A stretch of DNA of 64,000 nucleotides from Candidatus Pantoea deserta (GCF_003813865.1 NZ_RMVG01000012.1:62001-126000), one strand, 5' to 3'; positions 21,838-36,885 are shown, counted from the first letter of the stretch. Made by a program: numbers and translations. The notes: generated by a model from the letters alone, not told the origin.

Positions 21838-23031
21838 ATGACACCTGCAAGCAATAATCGACTGGTCTATGCCATTACGCTGGGCCTGCTGGCGGCGCTT
21901 GGCCCGCTTTGTATCGATCTCTATCTTCCCGCGCTGCCTGAACTGGCGCAGGATCTCAACACCTCTACCGCCACGGCCCAGCTTAGCCTTACCGCCGGCC
22001 TGCTCGGACTGGGCGCCGGACAGCTGCTGTTTGGCCCGATGAGCGATAAATTTGGCCGTCTGCGCCCGCTGACGCTTTCGTTAATCCTGCTGTTTATCGC
22101 CTCAATCGGCTGCGCGCTGGCGCAAAACATTGACCAGCTGCTTCTGGCGCGGCTGTTCGAGGGGCTGGCTGGCGCTGGCGGCGCGGTACTGTCGCGCGCG
22201 GTGGCGCGCGATATGTATAGCGGTCATGAGCTGACGCGTTTCTTCGCCCTGCTGATGCTGGTTAACGGGCTGGCCCCCATCGGCGCGCCGGTACTCGGCG
22301 GCGTGCTGATGACGCTGCTGAACTGGCGCGGCATCTTTGTGGTGCTGGGGGCGACCGCGCTGCTGCTGACCCTGCTGGCGCGCTGGAAGCTGCATGAAAC
22401 GCTACCGCCTGAACGCCGCAGCCAGGGGTCGGTATTTTCCGCCTGGGCAGCCCTGGGTCAGGTGATCGTTCACCGTCCTTTTATGGGCTTCTGTCTCACC
22501 CAGGCGTTTATGATGTCGGGCATGTTCGCCTACATTGGCGCATCCCCTTTCGTGCTACAGCAGATCTATGGGCTGTCGCCGCAGGCGTTTAGTTTCTGCT
22601 TTGCCGCTAACGGCATCGGCCTGGTAATCGCCTCGCAGACCAGCGCGCGTCTCTGCCCGCTGTGGGGCGAATATCGCGTGCTGAAAGGCGGTCTGACGCT
22701 GGCCTTTGTCGCCTCCAGCCTGCTACTGCTGGCAGGGATCGTCGCCGCGCCGCTGCCGATGGTGCTGGTCGCCCTGTTCTTTACCATTGCCAGCAACGGC
22801 GTAATTGCCACAACCGCCTCGTCGCTGGCGATGCAGAGCCAGGGCCATCGCGCCGGCAGCGCATCCGCGGTGATCGGAGTCTGTATGTTTTCGTTTGGCG
22901 CGCTCTCGGTGCCGATCACGGGGCTGGGCGGCACCTCGCTGCTCAGCATGACCGGCACCATCTTCGGCTGCTTTATGCTGGCAATCCTGATGTTTATCTT
23001 CCTGGCGCAGAAGCCCGCGCCTCGCGCATAA
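21838..23031 (+). CDS. Bcr/CflA-type MFS drug exporter
   Basis: Major facilitator of 397 residues with twelve predicted membrane spans. The N-terminus ([23 protein letters not shown]) and [22 protein letters not shown] (MFS motif A) are characteristic of the Bcr/CflA drug-resistance subfamily; [23 protein letters not shown] is motif-B-like. Proton-driven efflux of small toxic molecules is the family role; the substrate cannot be read. It is inserted between osmE and nadE, adjacent genes in E. coli. Confidence 0.85.
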   Translation: MTPASNNRLVYAITLGLLAALGPLCIDLYLPALPELAQDLNTSTATAQLSLTAGLLGLGAGQLLFGPMSDKFGRLRPLTLSLILLFIASIGCALAQNIDQLLLARLFEGLAGAGGAVLSRAVARDMYSGHELTRFFALLMLVNGLAPIGAPVLGGVLMTLLNWRGIFVVLGATALLLTLLARWKLHETLPPERRSQGSVFSAWAALGQVIVHRPFMGFCLTQAFMMSGMFAYIGASPFVLQQIYGLSPQAFSFCFAANGIGLVIASQTSARLCPLWGEYRVLKGGLTLAFVASSLLLLAGIVAAPLPMVLVALFFTIASNGVIATTASSLAMQSQGHRAGSASAVIGVCMFSFGALSVPITGLGGTSLLSMTGTIFGCFMLAILMFIFLAQKPAPRA

Positions 23032-23156
23032 ACTGCCTGATATCGCAACAGTTAACCGGAAACAACTGGCGCTTTGGCTTGTTGTTTTCGCCGAGGCGCG
23101 TTAGCTTTAATGGATGGTTCGCACAGGCCGACAGGCCACTGACTTGGGAGAAATTC

Positions 23157-23981
23157 ATGTCACTGCAACAGGAAATCATTACAGCACTCGGCGTTAACCC
23201 GGTTATCGACGCGCAGCAGGAAATTCGCCGCAGCGTGGATTTCCTTAAGAGCTACCTGAAGCGCCATCCGTTCCTGAAGACGCTGGTGCTCGGCATCAGC
23301 GGCGGTCAGGACTCCACGCTGGCAGGCAAACTGTCGCAGCTGGCCATCAGCGAACTGCGCGAGGAGACCGGCGATAAAGCTTATACCTTTATCGCCGTTC
23401 GTTTGCCCTACGGCGTGCAGTCGGACGAACAGGACTGTCAGGACGCGCTGGCGTTTATCCAGCCGGATCGCTCGCTGGCGGTGAATATCAAAGAGTCCGT
23501 GCTGGCCAGTGAGCGCGCGCTGCGAGACGCCGGTATCGAACTGTCTGACTTTGTGCGCGGCAACGAAAAAGCGCGCGAGCGTATGAAGGCGCAGTACAGC
23601 ATCGCCGGTATGACGCAGGGCGTGGTGGTCGGCACCGATCACGCGGCAGAGGCGGTGACCGGCTTCTTCACCAAGTATGGCGACGGCGGCACCGATATTA
23701 ACCCCCTGTTCCGCCTGAACAAACGTCAGGGCAAACTGCTGCTGAAAACCCTGGGCTGCCCGGAGCACCTCTACCTGAAACGTCCGACGGCGGATCTGGA
23801 AGATGATCGTCCTGGGCTGGAGGATGAGGTGGCGCTCGGCGTGACCTATGAAATGATCGACGACTATCTGGAAGGCAAAAGCGTCGCGCCGGAAACAGCG
23901 AAGATCATTGAGAACTGGTATCTGAAGACCGAACACAAGCGTCGCCCGCCAATTACCGTGTTTGACGACTTCTGGAAATAA
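23157..23981 (+). CDS. nadE: NadE, ammonia-dependent NAD+ synthetase
   Basis: Final step of NAD synthesis: amidation of deamido-NAD with ammonia and ATP. 274 residues (E. coli 275). The PP-loop SGGQDST is near 45-51; later conserved pieces are [37 protein letters not shown] and [17 protein letters not shown]. The ATG at 23157 follows TTGGGAGAAATTC; the frame extends upstream into the transporter gene without any signal. A 12-bp terminator stem follows. Confidence 0.97.
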   Translation: MSLQQEIITALGVNPVIDAQQEIRRSVDFLKSYLKRHPFLKTLVLGISGGQDSTLAGKLSQLAISELREETGDKAYTFIAVRLPYGVQSDEQDCQDALAFIQPDRSLAVNIKESVLASERALRDAGIELSDFVRGNEKARERMKAQYSIAGMTQGVVVGTDHAAEAVTGFFTKYGDGGTDINPLFRLNKRQGKLLLKTLGCPEHLYLKRPTADLEDDRPGLEDEVALGVTYEMIDDYLEGKSVAPETAKIIENWYLKTEHKRRPPITVFDDFWK

Positions 23982-23987
23982 CGCCTT

Positions 23988-24013
23988 TTTCCCCTGCCGT
24001 CCGGCAGGGGAAA
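23988..24013 (+). terminator. Terminator of nadE
   Basis: TTTCCCCTGCCG and CGGCAGGGGAAA form a 12-bp perfect stem closing on a very small loop, followed by CTTTTCT, seven bases after the stop codon. Confidence 0.85.
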
Positions 24014-24073
24014 CTTTTCTGCTCCGCTGTTCACTGATTAACCCGCTGGCGAAAGCCTGAACAGACTGATATG

Positions 24074-24089
24074 CTGTATGAATACACAG
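24074..24089. promoter_or_regulatory. LexA box upstream of cho
   Basis: CTGTATGAATACACAG, a strong match to the SOS consensus CTGTATATATATACAG. It lies 16 bases before the proposed cho start. E. coli cho (ydjQ) is LexA-regulated. Confidence 0.88.
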
Positions 24090-24104
24090 TTACAGGAGTC
24101 TGTT

Positions 24105-24965
24105 TTGGTTCGACGTGCTGCTACGCACCGCCTTGAATTTGACGCGGCTGCCATCTACGAATATCCCGAACATCTGCGCGAATGGCTGGAAGGTTTGCCA
24201 AACCAGCCGGGCGTCTACACCTTTCACGGTGACAGCGAGACGCTGCCGCTCTATATCGGGAAAAGCATTAACCTGCGCTCGCGGGTGATGTCCCACTTCC
24301 GCACGCCGGAAGAGGCGCGCATGCTGCGTCAGGCGCGGCGCGTCAGCTGGATCCCCACCGCTGGCGATCTGGGCGCGCTGCTGCTGGAAGCGCAGATGAT
24401 CAAAACGCAGCAGCCGCTGTTTAACAAGCGCCTGCGTAAAAATCGCCAGCTCTGCTCCATCCAGTTCGCCGACGGCAAGCCCGACGTGGTTTACGCGCGC
24501 GACGTGGATTTTTCTCACTCCCCCAATCTGTTCGGCCTGTATCGCAGCCGCCATAAGGCGCTGGAAACGCTGAAATATCTCGCCGATGAGCATCAGCTCT
24601 GCCACGGCCTGCTGGGGCTGGAAAAGCTGAGCGCCAACCGCCCCTGTTTTCGCGCGGCGCTGCGGCGCTGCGCGGGCGCCTGCTGTGGTCGCGAGTCGGT
24701 AGATGACCATCAGGCACGCCTGCTGGAGGCGCTGGAGAGCGTTCGCGTGGTGTGCTGGCCGTGGCAGGGACCGGTGGCGCTGATTGAAGAAGGGAAACTG
24801 ATGACGCAGATCCACGTGATCGACCACTGGTTCTATCTTGGCTCGGTGAACGATATGGATGAGGCGCGCAGACTCAAGCGCGCGCCGAGCGGCTTCGACC
24901 ATGACGGCTATAAAATCCTCTGCCGGCCGCTGCTGTCTGGCCACTATCCTGTCGAACCGCTATAA
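24105..24965 (+). CDS. cho: Cho, UvrC-homologous excinuclease
   Basis: SOS-induced nuclease homologous to the N-terminal half of UvrC; it makes the 3' incision at bulky DNA adducts bound by UvrAB. 286 residues. The GIY-YIG domain is visible: PGVYTFHGDSETLPLYIGKSINLRSRV (about 34-60). A Cys cluster RACFRAALRRCAGACCGRES matches the Cho/UvrC family. I chose the TTG at 24105 because LVRRAATHRLEFDAAAIYEYPEHL aligns with E. coli MVRR... and AGGAG sits upstream. The in-frame ATG at 24078 lies inside the LexA box and lacks a ribosome site. Confidence 0.92.
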   Translation: MVRRAATHRLEFDAAAIYEYPEHLREWLEGLPNQPGVYTFHGDSETLPLYIGKSINLRSRVMSHFRTPEEARMLRQARRVSWIPTAGDLGALLLEAQMIKTQQPLFNKRLRKNRQLCSIQFADGKPDVVYARDVDFSHSPNLFGLYRSRHKALETLKYLADEHQLCHGLLGLEKLSANRPCFRAALRRCAGACCGRESVDDHQARLLEALESVRVVCWPWQGPVALIEEGKLMTQIHVIDHWFYLGSVNDMDEARRLKRAPSGFDHDGYKILCRPLLSGHYPVEPL

Positions 24966-25020
24966 AAAAAACCGCCGACGCTGCCCAGCGGTTTTACGCA
25001 TGCTGGACAACGTCGGCGGT
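24962..25020 (-). terminator. Terminator of spy
   Basis: ACCGCCGACG (24971-24980) pairs with CGTCGGCGGT (25011-25020) across a 30-base loop, with eight A (T on the minus strand) at its left. The polarity fits the minus-strand spy gene; it also separates spy from the convergent cho. Confidence 0.75.
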
Positions 25021-25043
25021 CTTATGACCTGTAGTCAGAGAGA

Positions 25044-25532
25044 TTATTCAGCCGGCGGCGGCGCCATTTTCCCGTCGCGCGGACCTTTCTCAGTCAGATG
25101 CTTTTCAAAATTAGCGTTGTACTGCTTTTTCTGCTCTGGCGTCAGCACGTTGTAGATCTTGTTTTGGGTTTCCATCATCGCGACCGCGCGCTCTTTCGCG
25201 TTGGCGGTCATCTTCTCTGCCTGCGCCTCGGCTTTGGCACGGTCAAAGCTGTCGGCGGCCACGATCGCATGGTCAGCGCGGCGCTCTTCCAGCGACGGAC
25301 GTTTAAAATCTTTATGGCTCTCTTTCATGATGTCGCGGATCTGGGTTTTCTGCGCATCAGTCAGGTTCAGCCCCTGGAACATCATGTTCATACCGTGGTG
25401 CATTGGCGGTTTATGCATTGGCTTTTCGCTGCCGGCTGGCGGTGGCGTCAGGTTATCGGCCGCTGCATGGACCGCGCTTGCCGCACCGAACGCCAGGGTT
25501 GAAGCCAGAAGAAGGGAAGTCAGTTTACGCAT
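25044..25532 (-). CDS. spy: Spy, periplasmic ATP-independent chaperone
   Basis: Chaperone of 162 residues with a signal peptide (to about Ala24), CpxP/Spy family. It has two LTxxQ motifs, LTDAQKTQIRDIM (about 56) and LTPEQKKQY (about 130), in a mostly helical, Met- and Lys-rich protein. Spy forms a cradle-like dimer that protects unfolding proteins and is induced by Cpx and Bae stress systems in E. coli. A GTAAA-containing stretch at 25628-25641 is only a weak CpxR-box candidate. The Pro-rich tail GKMAPPPAE is disordered. Confidence 0.93.
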   Translation of the reverse strand: MRKLTSLLLASTLAFGAASAVHAAADNLTPPPAGSEKPMHKPPMHHGMNMMFQGLNLTDAQKTQIRDIMKESHKDFKRPSLEERRADHAIVAADSFDRAKAEAQAEKMTANAKERAVAMMETQNKIYNVLTPEQKKQYNANFEKHLTEKGPRDGKMAPPPAE

Positions 25533-25804
25533 AATAGTGTCCTTATCATTCAGTTAATGACGACAGCAGCCTGTCGTGTCTTCGAGAGCAAGATTACGCT
25601 GCTGAATGTCAATCACTCAGAGACTGAGTAAAGCCGTGAAAGCATAAAAGACAAAAATCCGGCAATCATGAAGAGAATAAGAAGAATTGCGTGAGGAATT
25701 GCAAAAGAGTATGAATCTAAAGCGGATTTGGCAGAAATTAAGGAGGAGTGTAAGGGTTACGACAGCAAAGCGGAAGAAAAATCCTGCCCTTCACTGCCGT
25801 TTTT

Positions 25805-26803
25805 TTACTGCGGCGGCACGTCAGTCTGCGCATCCTCTCTGACCAGCATCAGACCGGCGCGCAATCCAGGCGCGACGGCGGGATTGGGGAACAACACATA
25901 CTCCCGCGCCTGCTGCACAACGTAACGCGTCTCGCCATCCTCAGCCAGCAGCGCCCCCTGCGGAAAGGCGGTAAAGTTGCGCGTCTCCGCGTCCATATGC
26001 AGCCTGAACTGCTCGCTCAGGCGGGTGATCTGCTGCGCCACCCGATAGCGGCGCGGCGCGCTCTGCGCCTGGGGCAAAGGCTCACCGCTCAGCAGCGCCG
26101 CCAGCGCCTGCTGCGCGGCGGCAAACTGCGTCAGATCGTTAGCGCCGAACGGCAGCGCTTTTCCCAGCTCCAGCGTGCAGCTGGCCGCGCTAAAGTGCGC
26201 GCAGCTGAAGTGAGTAAAGGTGCCGCCGGGCGCGGTATGAAACACCAGCGCCTCCAGTCCCGCCGCCGTCAGCCAGTCAATGAAATCCTCTGGCCAGGGC
26301 TGCGCGTTAAGCGGCAGCACGCCAAAGCGCGTATGCCAGGAACCGCGGATAGCGGTGTGCAAATCAAGGTGCCAGCGCGGCTGATCTTTCCGGCACGACT
26401 GAAGCCAGAAGGTTTCAACTGCCTGTTCCAGTCGCAGCGCGCGCCGCGCCTCGTCGCAGTCGTCGATCTGCTGCCAGCGGCCGCCAAACAGCCGGTTAAC
26501 GTCATGGCGCAAGTAGCGCTTTCCGGCGCGCAGCGCCGCCGGATTGCCCAGAATGGCCAGAACGCGCTGGCGCAGCGGTTTCTCCCCGCGCAGTAGCGCG
26601 CCGACCTGGGCATTCATCATCTCCACCGGCGCGGTTTCATTGCCATGAATACCCGCCGACAGCACCAGCGCCTGCTGCGGCTCGCTTTTAGGCTCAAGCT
26701 GCAAAATGCCGTGGTCGAGCCACTGCCAGCGTAGAAAAGGGGTATCGCCGCGCTGGATGCGCGGCGCTTCGCCTGACAACGTTTGCTGAAGAAAATCCTG
26801 CAT
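25805..26803 (-). CDS. astE: AstE, succinylglutamate desuccinylase
   Basis: Last step of the arginine succinyltransferase (AST) pathway: N-succinylglutamate to glutamate and succinate. Zinc carboxypeptidase-like fold of 332 residues with [12 protein letters not shown] (zinc His and Glu near 52-55), [20 protein letters not shown], and [10 protein letters not shown] (zinc His near 146). It closes the operon, 33 bases after astB. Downstream on the minus strand the sequence is C/T-rich and G-poor, possibly a Rho site. Confidence 0.95.
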   Translation of the reverse strand: MQDFLQQTLSGEAPRIQRGDTPFLRWQWLDHGILQLEPKSEPQQALVLSAGIHGNETAPVEMMNAQVGALLRGEKPLRQRVLAILGNPAALRAGKRYLRHDVNRLFGGRWQQIDDCDEARRALRLEQAVETFWLQSCRKDQPRWHLDLHTAIRGSWHTRFGVLPLNAQPWPEDFIDWLTAAGLEALVFHTAPGGTFTHFSCAHFSAASCTLELGKALPFGANDLTQFAAAQQALAALLSGEPLPQAQSAPRRYRVAQQITRLSEQFRLHMDAETRNFTAFPQGALLAEDGETRYVVQQAREYVLFPNPAVAPGLRAGLMLVREDAQTDVPPQ

Positions 26804-26836
26804 CGTTACTCCCGTCTGCGATAAAAGTGGCGCTGG

Positions 26837-31939
<5,103 letters not shown>

Positions 31940-31967
31940 TCAGGGTAAACGCAGCCCTACTGTAGAT

Positions 31968-31983
31968 TGCAGCTTATGTGCCA
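31968..31983 (-). promoter_or_regulatory. Sigma-54 promoter of astCADBE
   Basis: On the minus strand TGGCACATAAGCTGCA fits the -24/-12 consensus TGGCAC-N5-TTGCA with one mismatch at the -12 element. It is about 95 bases before the astC start. E. coli astC has a sigma-54 promoter activated by NtrC under nitrogen limitation and assisted by ArgR. I found no clean NtrC pair or full ArgR box here; a loose ArgR-like stretch occurs around 31998-32016. Confidence 0.85.
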
Positions 31984-32793
31984 GCCAAGTGATTAAATGC
32001 ATAAATGAGATTCGATAACGCAAAATCAATAACTTAAATATGACTACTATTCAGTTAAAGTGCATATATAGTGAATAATTTTGATTGCGCCGCGCCTGCG
32101 CCGCAGGATCGACAGAAAAGTTATGCAGTTGCCAGAGTAAATATTGCTTTTGTGATCTCTCTTAATTTTTATGGCCAGATTCGGGCAAAAGGCGCACCAC
32201 AAGCGTGCATCGCGCACGCTAATCGGGCATCAGATCTGCAAAGGAAAAACAATAAAGAGGTAATTTGCGCTGTCAGCCAGCTAATCACAGCGGCGAAGCA
32301 AAGACGCGCGGCACCGTTATTGATGATTATTTAGCCAGGAAGAAGAAATAAATATCAGCCATTCCACTATTATTGCTGACGTTATTATCAGGAAGGAAAT
32401 AGCATTATTTCAAAGCATGAAAAATTTGTAAGCAGGCTAATGGTTAAAGCCTTAACCTGTTCCCCTTCTTTGAACATTTCCGGTTAAGCTTGATTTTCAT
32501 TCGGGATTAGCTAGCAAACAAAATCCATAATAACCTTCATAAAACGCGCCTGCCGACATCCATAAAAATCATTAGAATTCATACATTTGCAAAGAATATT
32601 ATCTTTAAGCGAAAAATAGCAAATAAAATCAGGCAGCGGCATAAAGATGAAAAAACGTACAGATTAACGTAATACAACCAATAAGAAACAAATTGTTACA
32701 CTTATTGCACTAGGTCAGATTATCCTTTTGTGTCATTTTTCTTTCACCCCGACCAACGGGGAATAATAACAAACACAAACAGGTTAAATATAA
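31984..32793. other. AT-rich divergent region between astC and the porin
   Basis: About 800 bases, much lower in GC than its surroundings. The left part should carry ast activator sites. The right part is the porin leader: GTTACAC near 32694 resembles a piece of an OmpR site, and CCCCG/CGGGG (32747-32761) can form a small hairpin in the 5' untranslated region. A short open frame from 32071 has a GTG start, no ribosome site and no recognisable product. E. coli has xthA beyond astC; it is not here. Confidence 0.45.
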
Positions 32794-33867
32794 ATGATGA
32801 AGCGCTCTTTACTGGCGGCAGTAATGTCGTCCCTGCTCGGAATGTCTGTCGCTCAGGCAGCAGAAATTTATAATAAAGATGGCAATAAACTTGACCTCGT
32901 CGGGAAAATTAACGTTTCGCATCTGTTTTCAGATGACAGCAGTAATGATGGCGATGTCTCCTCCTATACCCGCCTGGGCTTTAAAGGCGAAACGAAGATT
33001 ACCGATCGGCTAACCGGCTATGGTTTCTGGCAGTATCAGTACAGCCTGCGTAACTCCGAAGGCAGCGACGCCCAGACCGGCAACCGCACCCGCCTCGGCT
33101 ACGCTGGCCTGAAATTTGGCGACGCTGGCTCGCTGGACTATGGCCGCAACTACGGTCTGGTTTACGATGCGCTGGCCTACACCGATATGCTGCCCTACTT
33201 CGGCGGCGACTCAGGCTATACCGACGCGTTTCTGGCGGGCCGCTCCACCGGCGTGCTGACCTGGCGTAATAAAGACTTCTTTGGTCTGGTGAAAGGTCTC
33301 AACCTGGCGGCGCAGTACGAAGGTAAAAACGAGCGTGCCGGCAACACCGACGCCGTGCGCCGCTCAAACGGCGACGGCTATGCGCTCTCCGCCAGCTATG
33401 ACTTTGATTTTGGTCTGAGCTTCAGCGGCGCTTTTGCCAGCCTGGATCGTACCGAGACGCAGAACGCAGCCGCGCGCGGCGACGGCGAGAAAGCGCAGCA
33501 CTGGGCGACGGCGGTGAAATATGATGCTAACCAGATCTATCTGGCGGCGATGTATGGTGAAACCCTGAACGCTACGCCGATCAGCGGCGGCTTTGCCAAC
33601 AAAGCGCAGAACTTTGAAGCCGTGGCGCAGTATCAGTTCCTGAACGGTATTCGCCCGTCAGTGGGCTACGTCTCTTCGAAGGGTAAAGAGATTGAAAATA
33701 TCGGCGACGCGGACATCGTGAAATATGTTTCCGCCGGCGTGACCTATTACTTTAACAAGAATATGTCGACCTATGCCGAATACAAGATCAACCTGCTCGA
33801 TGACAATAACCCGCTGGGTCTGAAGACCGACGACATTGCTGCCGTCGGCCTGATCTACCAGTTCTGA
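32794..33867 (+). CDS. OmpC/OmpF-family general porin
   Basis: Trimeric outer-membrane porin, 357 residues, sixteen-stranded barrel expected. Signal peptide ends SVAQA, mature protein begins [17 protein letters not shown], as in OmpC/OmpF/PhoE. The loop 3 constriction motif is LPYFGGD (classically PEFGGD), and the last residue is Phe as needed for assembly by Bam. Which paralogue it is cannot be decided from the sequence alone. A long AT-rich leader precedes it and a terminator follows. Confidence 0.93.
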   Translation: MMKRSLLAAVMSSLLGMSVAQAAEIYNKDGNKLDLVGKINVSHLFSDDSSNDGDVSSYTRLGFKGETKITDRLTGYGFWQYQYSLRNSEGSDAQTGNRTRLGYAGLKFGDAGSLDYGRNYGLVYDALAYTDMLPYFGGDSGYTDAFLAGRSTGVLTWRNKDFFGLVKGLNLAAQYEGKNERAGNTDAVRRSNGDGYALSASYDFDFGLSFSGAFASLDRTETQNAAARGDGEKAQHWATAVKYDANQIYLAAMYGETLNATPISGGFANKAQNFEAVAQYQFLNGIRPSVGYVSSKGKEIENIGDADIVKYVSAGVTYYFNKNMSTYAEYKINLLDDNNPLGLKTDDIAAVGLIYQF

Positions 33868-33914
33868 TTCGATTTACCCTCACTCCGCGCCCGGTCGGTG
33901 TCAGCCGGGCGCGC

Positions 33915-33938
33915 AAGGCCGCGCGAGCGGCCTTTTTT
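33915..33938 (+). terminator. Terminator of the porin gene
   Basis: AAGGCCGC/GCGGCCTT with a GCGA tetraloop and a six-base T-run, 48 bases after the stop. Confidence 0.93.
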
Positions 33939-33969
33939 ACTGGCGACTGGCAGCCAGGTCCCGCGTCGG

Positions 33970-34878
33970 TCAGGTCAGACGATAGCGCAAATCCGGGCGC
34001 AGCGGCGTGGGCAACGTCTCCTCTTCTCCCGCCATTTCCCGCAGGCTGATCTCAATATTGGTGCAGATAGCGTCCATCGGCAGATGGTTGTTCTGATAGC
34101 CAAAAGGCATCTCCAGCTCTTCTGCCAGCGTATCCAGCGACAGAAAGGTGTAGGAGATAAACATGGATACCAGCGGCGTCATGTAGTGCAGGTCGGGCGC
34201 CAGAGCAAACGGCAGCAGCGTACAGAACAGGTAGACAGTGCGGTGCAGCAACAGACCGTAGGCGAAAGGCACCGGCATACTGGCCAGACGTTCGCAGCCG
34301 CCCAGTACGGCCGCCAGCTGATTCAGGCTTTCGTCGATATTACTCCATACCAGATCGCTGATTTTGCCCTGCCGCCGCTGATCCGCCAGCCAGTGTGACA
34401 GCTGCAAGTGCAGCATATTGGTGGGGGAACGGCGCGACAGCACCCACTCGGCATCGTCGCCCAGCAGACGCTGGAGGTCGGCGCGCGCATCGCTGCGGCG
34501 CAGCTGATGCTTCAGGCTGTAGCAGAACGCCAGCAGCAGCGCCTGAATGCGCGGCGCATCCTCCGGAAACAGCGCCAGCACCTGACGCTGTAGCGTGCGG
34601 CAGGCGATCAGCAGCGCGCCGAAAAAGTGGCGCGCCTCGCTGAAGCGCGCAAAGCAGACGCTGTTGCGAAAGCCGAGGAATACCGCTATCGATACGCCCA
34701 GCAGGCTAAAAGGCGCCAGCGTCAGCTTAATGCCGAGCGTCTCGTACCAGTTGAGCAGCCAGAGCGCAAGCAGCGACATCAGCAGATTGAGAAACAAGCG
34801 AAACGAAATAACAGGCAGCACTGAGCCGTGCCAGGCAAACAAACGAACGAACCAATGGCGATGGGGACGAACGATCAT
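33970..34878 (-). CDS. yneE: Bestrophin-family channel, YneE-like
   Basis: Membrane protein of 302 residues of the bestrophin/UPF0187 family; bacterial members are pentameric ion channels. The N-terminus MIVRPHRHWFVRLFAWHGSVLP and the SVCFARFSEARHFFGAL segment (about 73-90) are characteristic, as is LLHRTVYLFCTLLPFALAPDLHYMTPLVSMFISYTFLSLD. Four membrane segments are likely. Single gene, on the strand opposite the porin. Confidence 0.88.
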   Translation of the reverse strand: MIVRPHRHWFVRLFAWHGSVLPVISFRLFLNLLMSLLALWLLNWYETLGIKLTLAPFSLLGVSIAVFLGFRNSVCFARFSEARHFFGALLIACRTLQRQVLALFPEDAPRIQALLLAFCYSLKHQLRRSDARADLQRLLGDDAEWVLSRRSPTNMLHLQLSHWLADQRRQGKISDLVWSNIDESLNQLAAVLGGCERLASMPVPFAYGLLLHRTVYLFCTLLPFALAPDLHYMTPLVSMFISYTFLSLDTLAEELEMPFGYQNNHLPMDAICTNIEISLREMAGEEETLPTPLRPDLRYRLT

Positions 34879-35006
34879 GATGTGCAGGTGACAAGGGATT
34901 TTGCGGCGATTCTGCGTCTTTCTCCTGCCGCTTGCCAGCGAAAAATTGTGACAATTGTCACAATTAATCGCGGAGGGCGCAGCGGCGGACGGCGAATGAC
35001 GGACGG

Positions 35007-35369
35007 CTAATCTCTCATGCTGCCGCAGCGGGCAATCATCGTCGAAATGGTGGCTTTCGTCTCAGGATGGTTCGGGCCGTAATAGAACTGAGCGCTGGTC
35101 TGCCCGGCGCTAAAGTGGCCCACTTCAACCCAGGCGACCACCTCTGATTGCGCATTGAGCAGATTAAAGCGGTGCGAGCCGTCCGGCAGAGGATCGTCAG
35201 GCTGCAACAGGTGGCGCTGACTGGCTGCCACGCCTTCAAGACACTGCTCGACGCGATAGCGATGGCCGGAAAAATAGCCCGTGGTGGTTTCGGGATGCAG
35301 TGTAACCTGCCCGACATCGACGCAGCCGCTCAACACGCAGGCGGCGAGTAACAGGGAAAAGCTTTTCAT
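35007..35369 (-). CDS. Putative lipoprotein of unknown function
   Basis: 120 residues with a lipoprotein signal MKSFSLLLAACVLSGC (Cys16). The mature part has two further cysteines near the middle and end (EQCLEG, ARCGSM) that could pair. I do not recognise the family. It lies 64 bases after the YchO-like gene on the same strand, so a common transcript is possible. Confidence 0.65.
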   Translation of the reverse strand: MKSFSLLLAACVLSGCVDVGQVTLHPETTTGYFSGHRYRVEQCLEGVAASQRHLLQPDDPLPDGSHRFNLLNAQSEVVAWVEVGHFSAGQTSAQFYYGPNHPETKATISTMIARCGSMRD

Positions 35370-35433
35370 TAATCAGCGACGCTCCATTTACCGTGGTAAC
35401 CAGCCGACAGCATAGCCGCCCTCTGCTAACGCC

Positions 35434-36885
35434 TTAATCAACGGCCGTTAAGGGCGCCATCAAATCAAAACGCTCGCTTTCCTGCGGCGCGTCAAGACCC
35501 ATTGGCGGCTGCACCTTGAGAGTGATCCAGTTAGAAGTGACGCGCTGCTGCTTTTCATCCTCCAGCGTGACCGACAGCCGGTATTCGTTGCTGGCGCCCG
35601 GCGAATCATCCCAGGCAGGGACAATCAGGCTCCAGCCCTGCGGCTGATTATTGTCGGCGGGCGGCGTCAGGCTGAGCGCCTGGGTATCGCCCTGCCAGCT
35701 TACCGCCTTAATCGGGTTACTGTGGCGAATTTGCAGCTTCAGCGGCAGGCTCTCCCCTGGCGTCAGCTGCCAGGGGGGCGTCGCAAGAAACACCGACAGG
35801 GTTTTGCGCTGGCGAAACGCCAGCACCGGCGTATCCGAGCGCGTGACGCGGTCGTAGCGGCTGCCGCGCAGCGAGCGCGCTTCGGCAACATTATCGGCCT
35901 CCAGCTGTTTGCTCAGCGCCACGCCAAAACGGTAGTTCAGTTTGAGTCCCAGCTGATCCTGAGTCTCGCCCGCACTGCTGGTTTTGTGGGTGGCGGAGAG
36001 CGTCACCAGCGGCACCGGAGTATAGGAGACGCCCAGCGACAGCGCGGAGGGATTATGATAGCGGTTGCCGCTGTGGAACAGATCGACATTGTTGCCAAGA
36101 TACTGCTCCCAGCTCATCGAAACGCCCAGCTGGCGATAAAAGGGCAAATAGCTCTGCGTCGTGATGTCATAGCCGCGCGCCATACGCTGCTGCTGCGTAT
36201 CGCTGCTGTTCTTCCAGCCGCCAAGCGGATGATAATAGTTGGCGGAAAAGCGCAGATTCTCATTCCAGGCTTCGGTACCCAGCGAGGCGCGCTGCTGGCC
36301 TATGGCAAAGCTGCGATCGATAAAAGCGTTGTAGCCCAGCAGCCAGTCTGGCGTCACCCAGCGCTGCCCCAGCCCGATATTCCCCACCAGCCCGTCGCTG
36401 GTATCATGTATTCCCGCCTGGCTAAAGGTGAGATAGCTTTGCTCATCGGCCAGGGTACTAAACAGATCGCCGCCGGTGCCGGTAAAATTGCCCTGCATAT
36501 CGACCATTAAATCCAGCTGCGCGTTGCCGTAAGGGGACAGCAGCGACTGCCCTTCGCTCTCTACGCGGCTGGCGACCTCATCGCGAAAATGATTAAACGC
36601 CCACACGCCCGCCTGCTGACCAAAAGAGGTCGCGTTGTCCGCATTCTGGCTGGCCTCGCCGATGCTTTTCGCAATGCTCGCCAGGCGTTTATTCCATTCA
36701 TCGTCGTCACTGGCATTGCCCAGCGACGGCAGCGCCTCCAGCTGCTGCTGAAAGCGCCCGGGATCGTCAAACGGAGCATCGGCCACGGCAGCGGTAAACG
36801 CCTGTGCCGCAGGTACAGCCGAAAAGATCGCCATCGCGACCAGACGGATAAGAGAAACCTGACGGGTAGAGCAAGAAAAAAGCAT
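35434..36885 (-). CDS. ychO: YchO-like inverse autotransporter
   Basis: Intimin/invasin-type beta-barrel protein of 483 residues (E. coli YchO 464). A signal peptide (to about QAF30) is followed by a short helical stretch, then the barrel domain (about 100-325; SYLTFSQAGIHDTSDGLVGNIGLGQRWV, WLLGYNAFIDRSF, ARGYDITTQSYLPFYRQLGVSMSWEQYLGNNVDLF are typical). A single Ig-like C-terminal part (about 360-465) follows. It lacks the long repeated passenger of invasins. The start has no good ribosome site; Met18 is an alternative. Confidence 0.82.
   Translation of the reverse strand: MLFSCSTRQVSLIRLVAMAIFSAVPAAQAFTAAVADAPFDDPGRFQQQLEALPSLGNASDDDEWNKRLASIAKSIGEASQNADNATSFGQQAGVWAFNHFRDEVASRVESEGQSLLSPYGNAQLDLMVDMQGNFTGTGGDLFSTLADEQSYLTFSQAGIHDTSDGLVGNIGLGQRWVTPDWLLGYNAFIDRSFAIGQQRASLGTEAWNENLRFSANYYHPLGGWKNSSDTQQQRMARGYDITTQSYLPFYRQLGVSMSWEQYLGNNVDLFHSGNRYHNPSALSLGVSYTPVPLVTLSATHKTSSAGETQDQLGLKLNYRFGVALSKQLEADNVAEARSLRGSRYDRVTRSDTPVLAFRQRKTLSVFLATPPWQLTPGESLPLKLQIRHSNPIKAVSWQGDTQALSLTPPADNNQPQGWSLIVPAWDDSPGASNEYRLSVTLEDEKQQRVTSNWITLKVQPPMGLDAPQESERFDLMAPLTAVD

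Noticed and set aside
25628..25641. CpxR box for spy
   Set aside because: GTAAA is present but the second half-site does not match at the proper spacing; too weak to list.
32071..32334. Open frame of 87 codons between astC and the porin
   Set aside because: GTG start without ribosome site, no signal or domain, lies over the likely ast control region.
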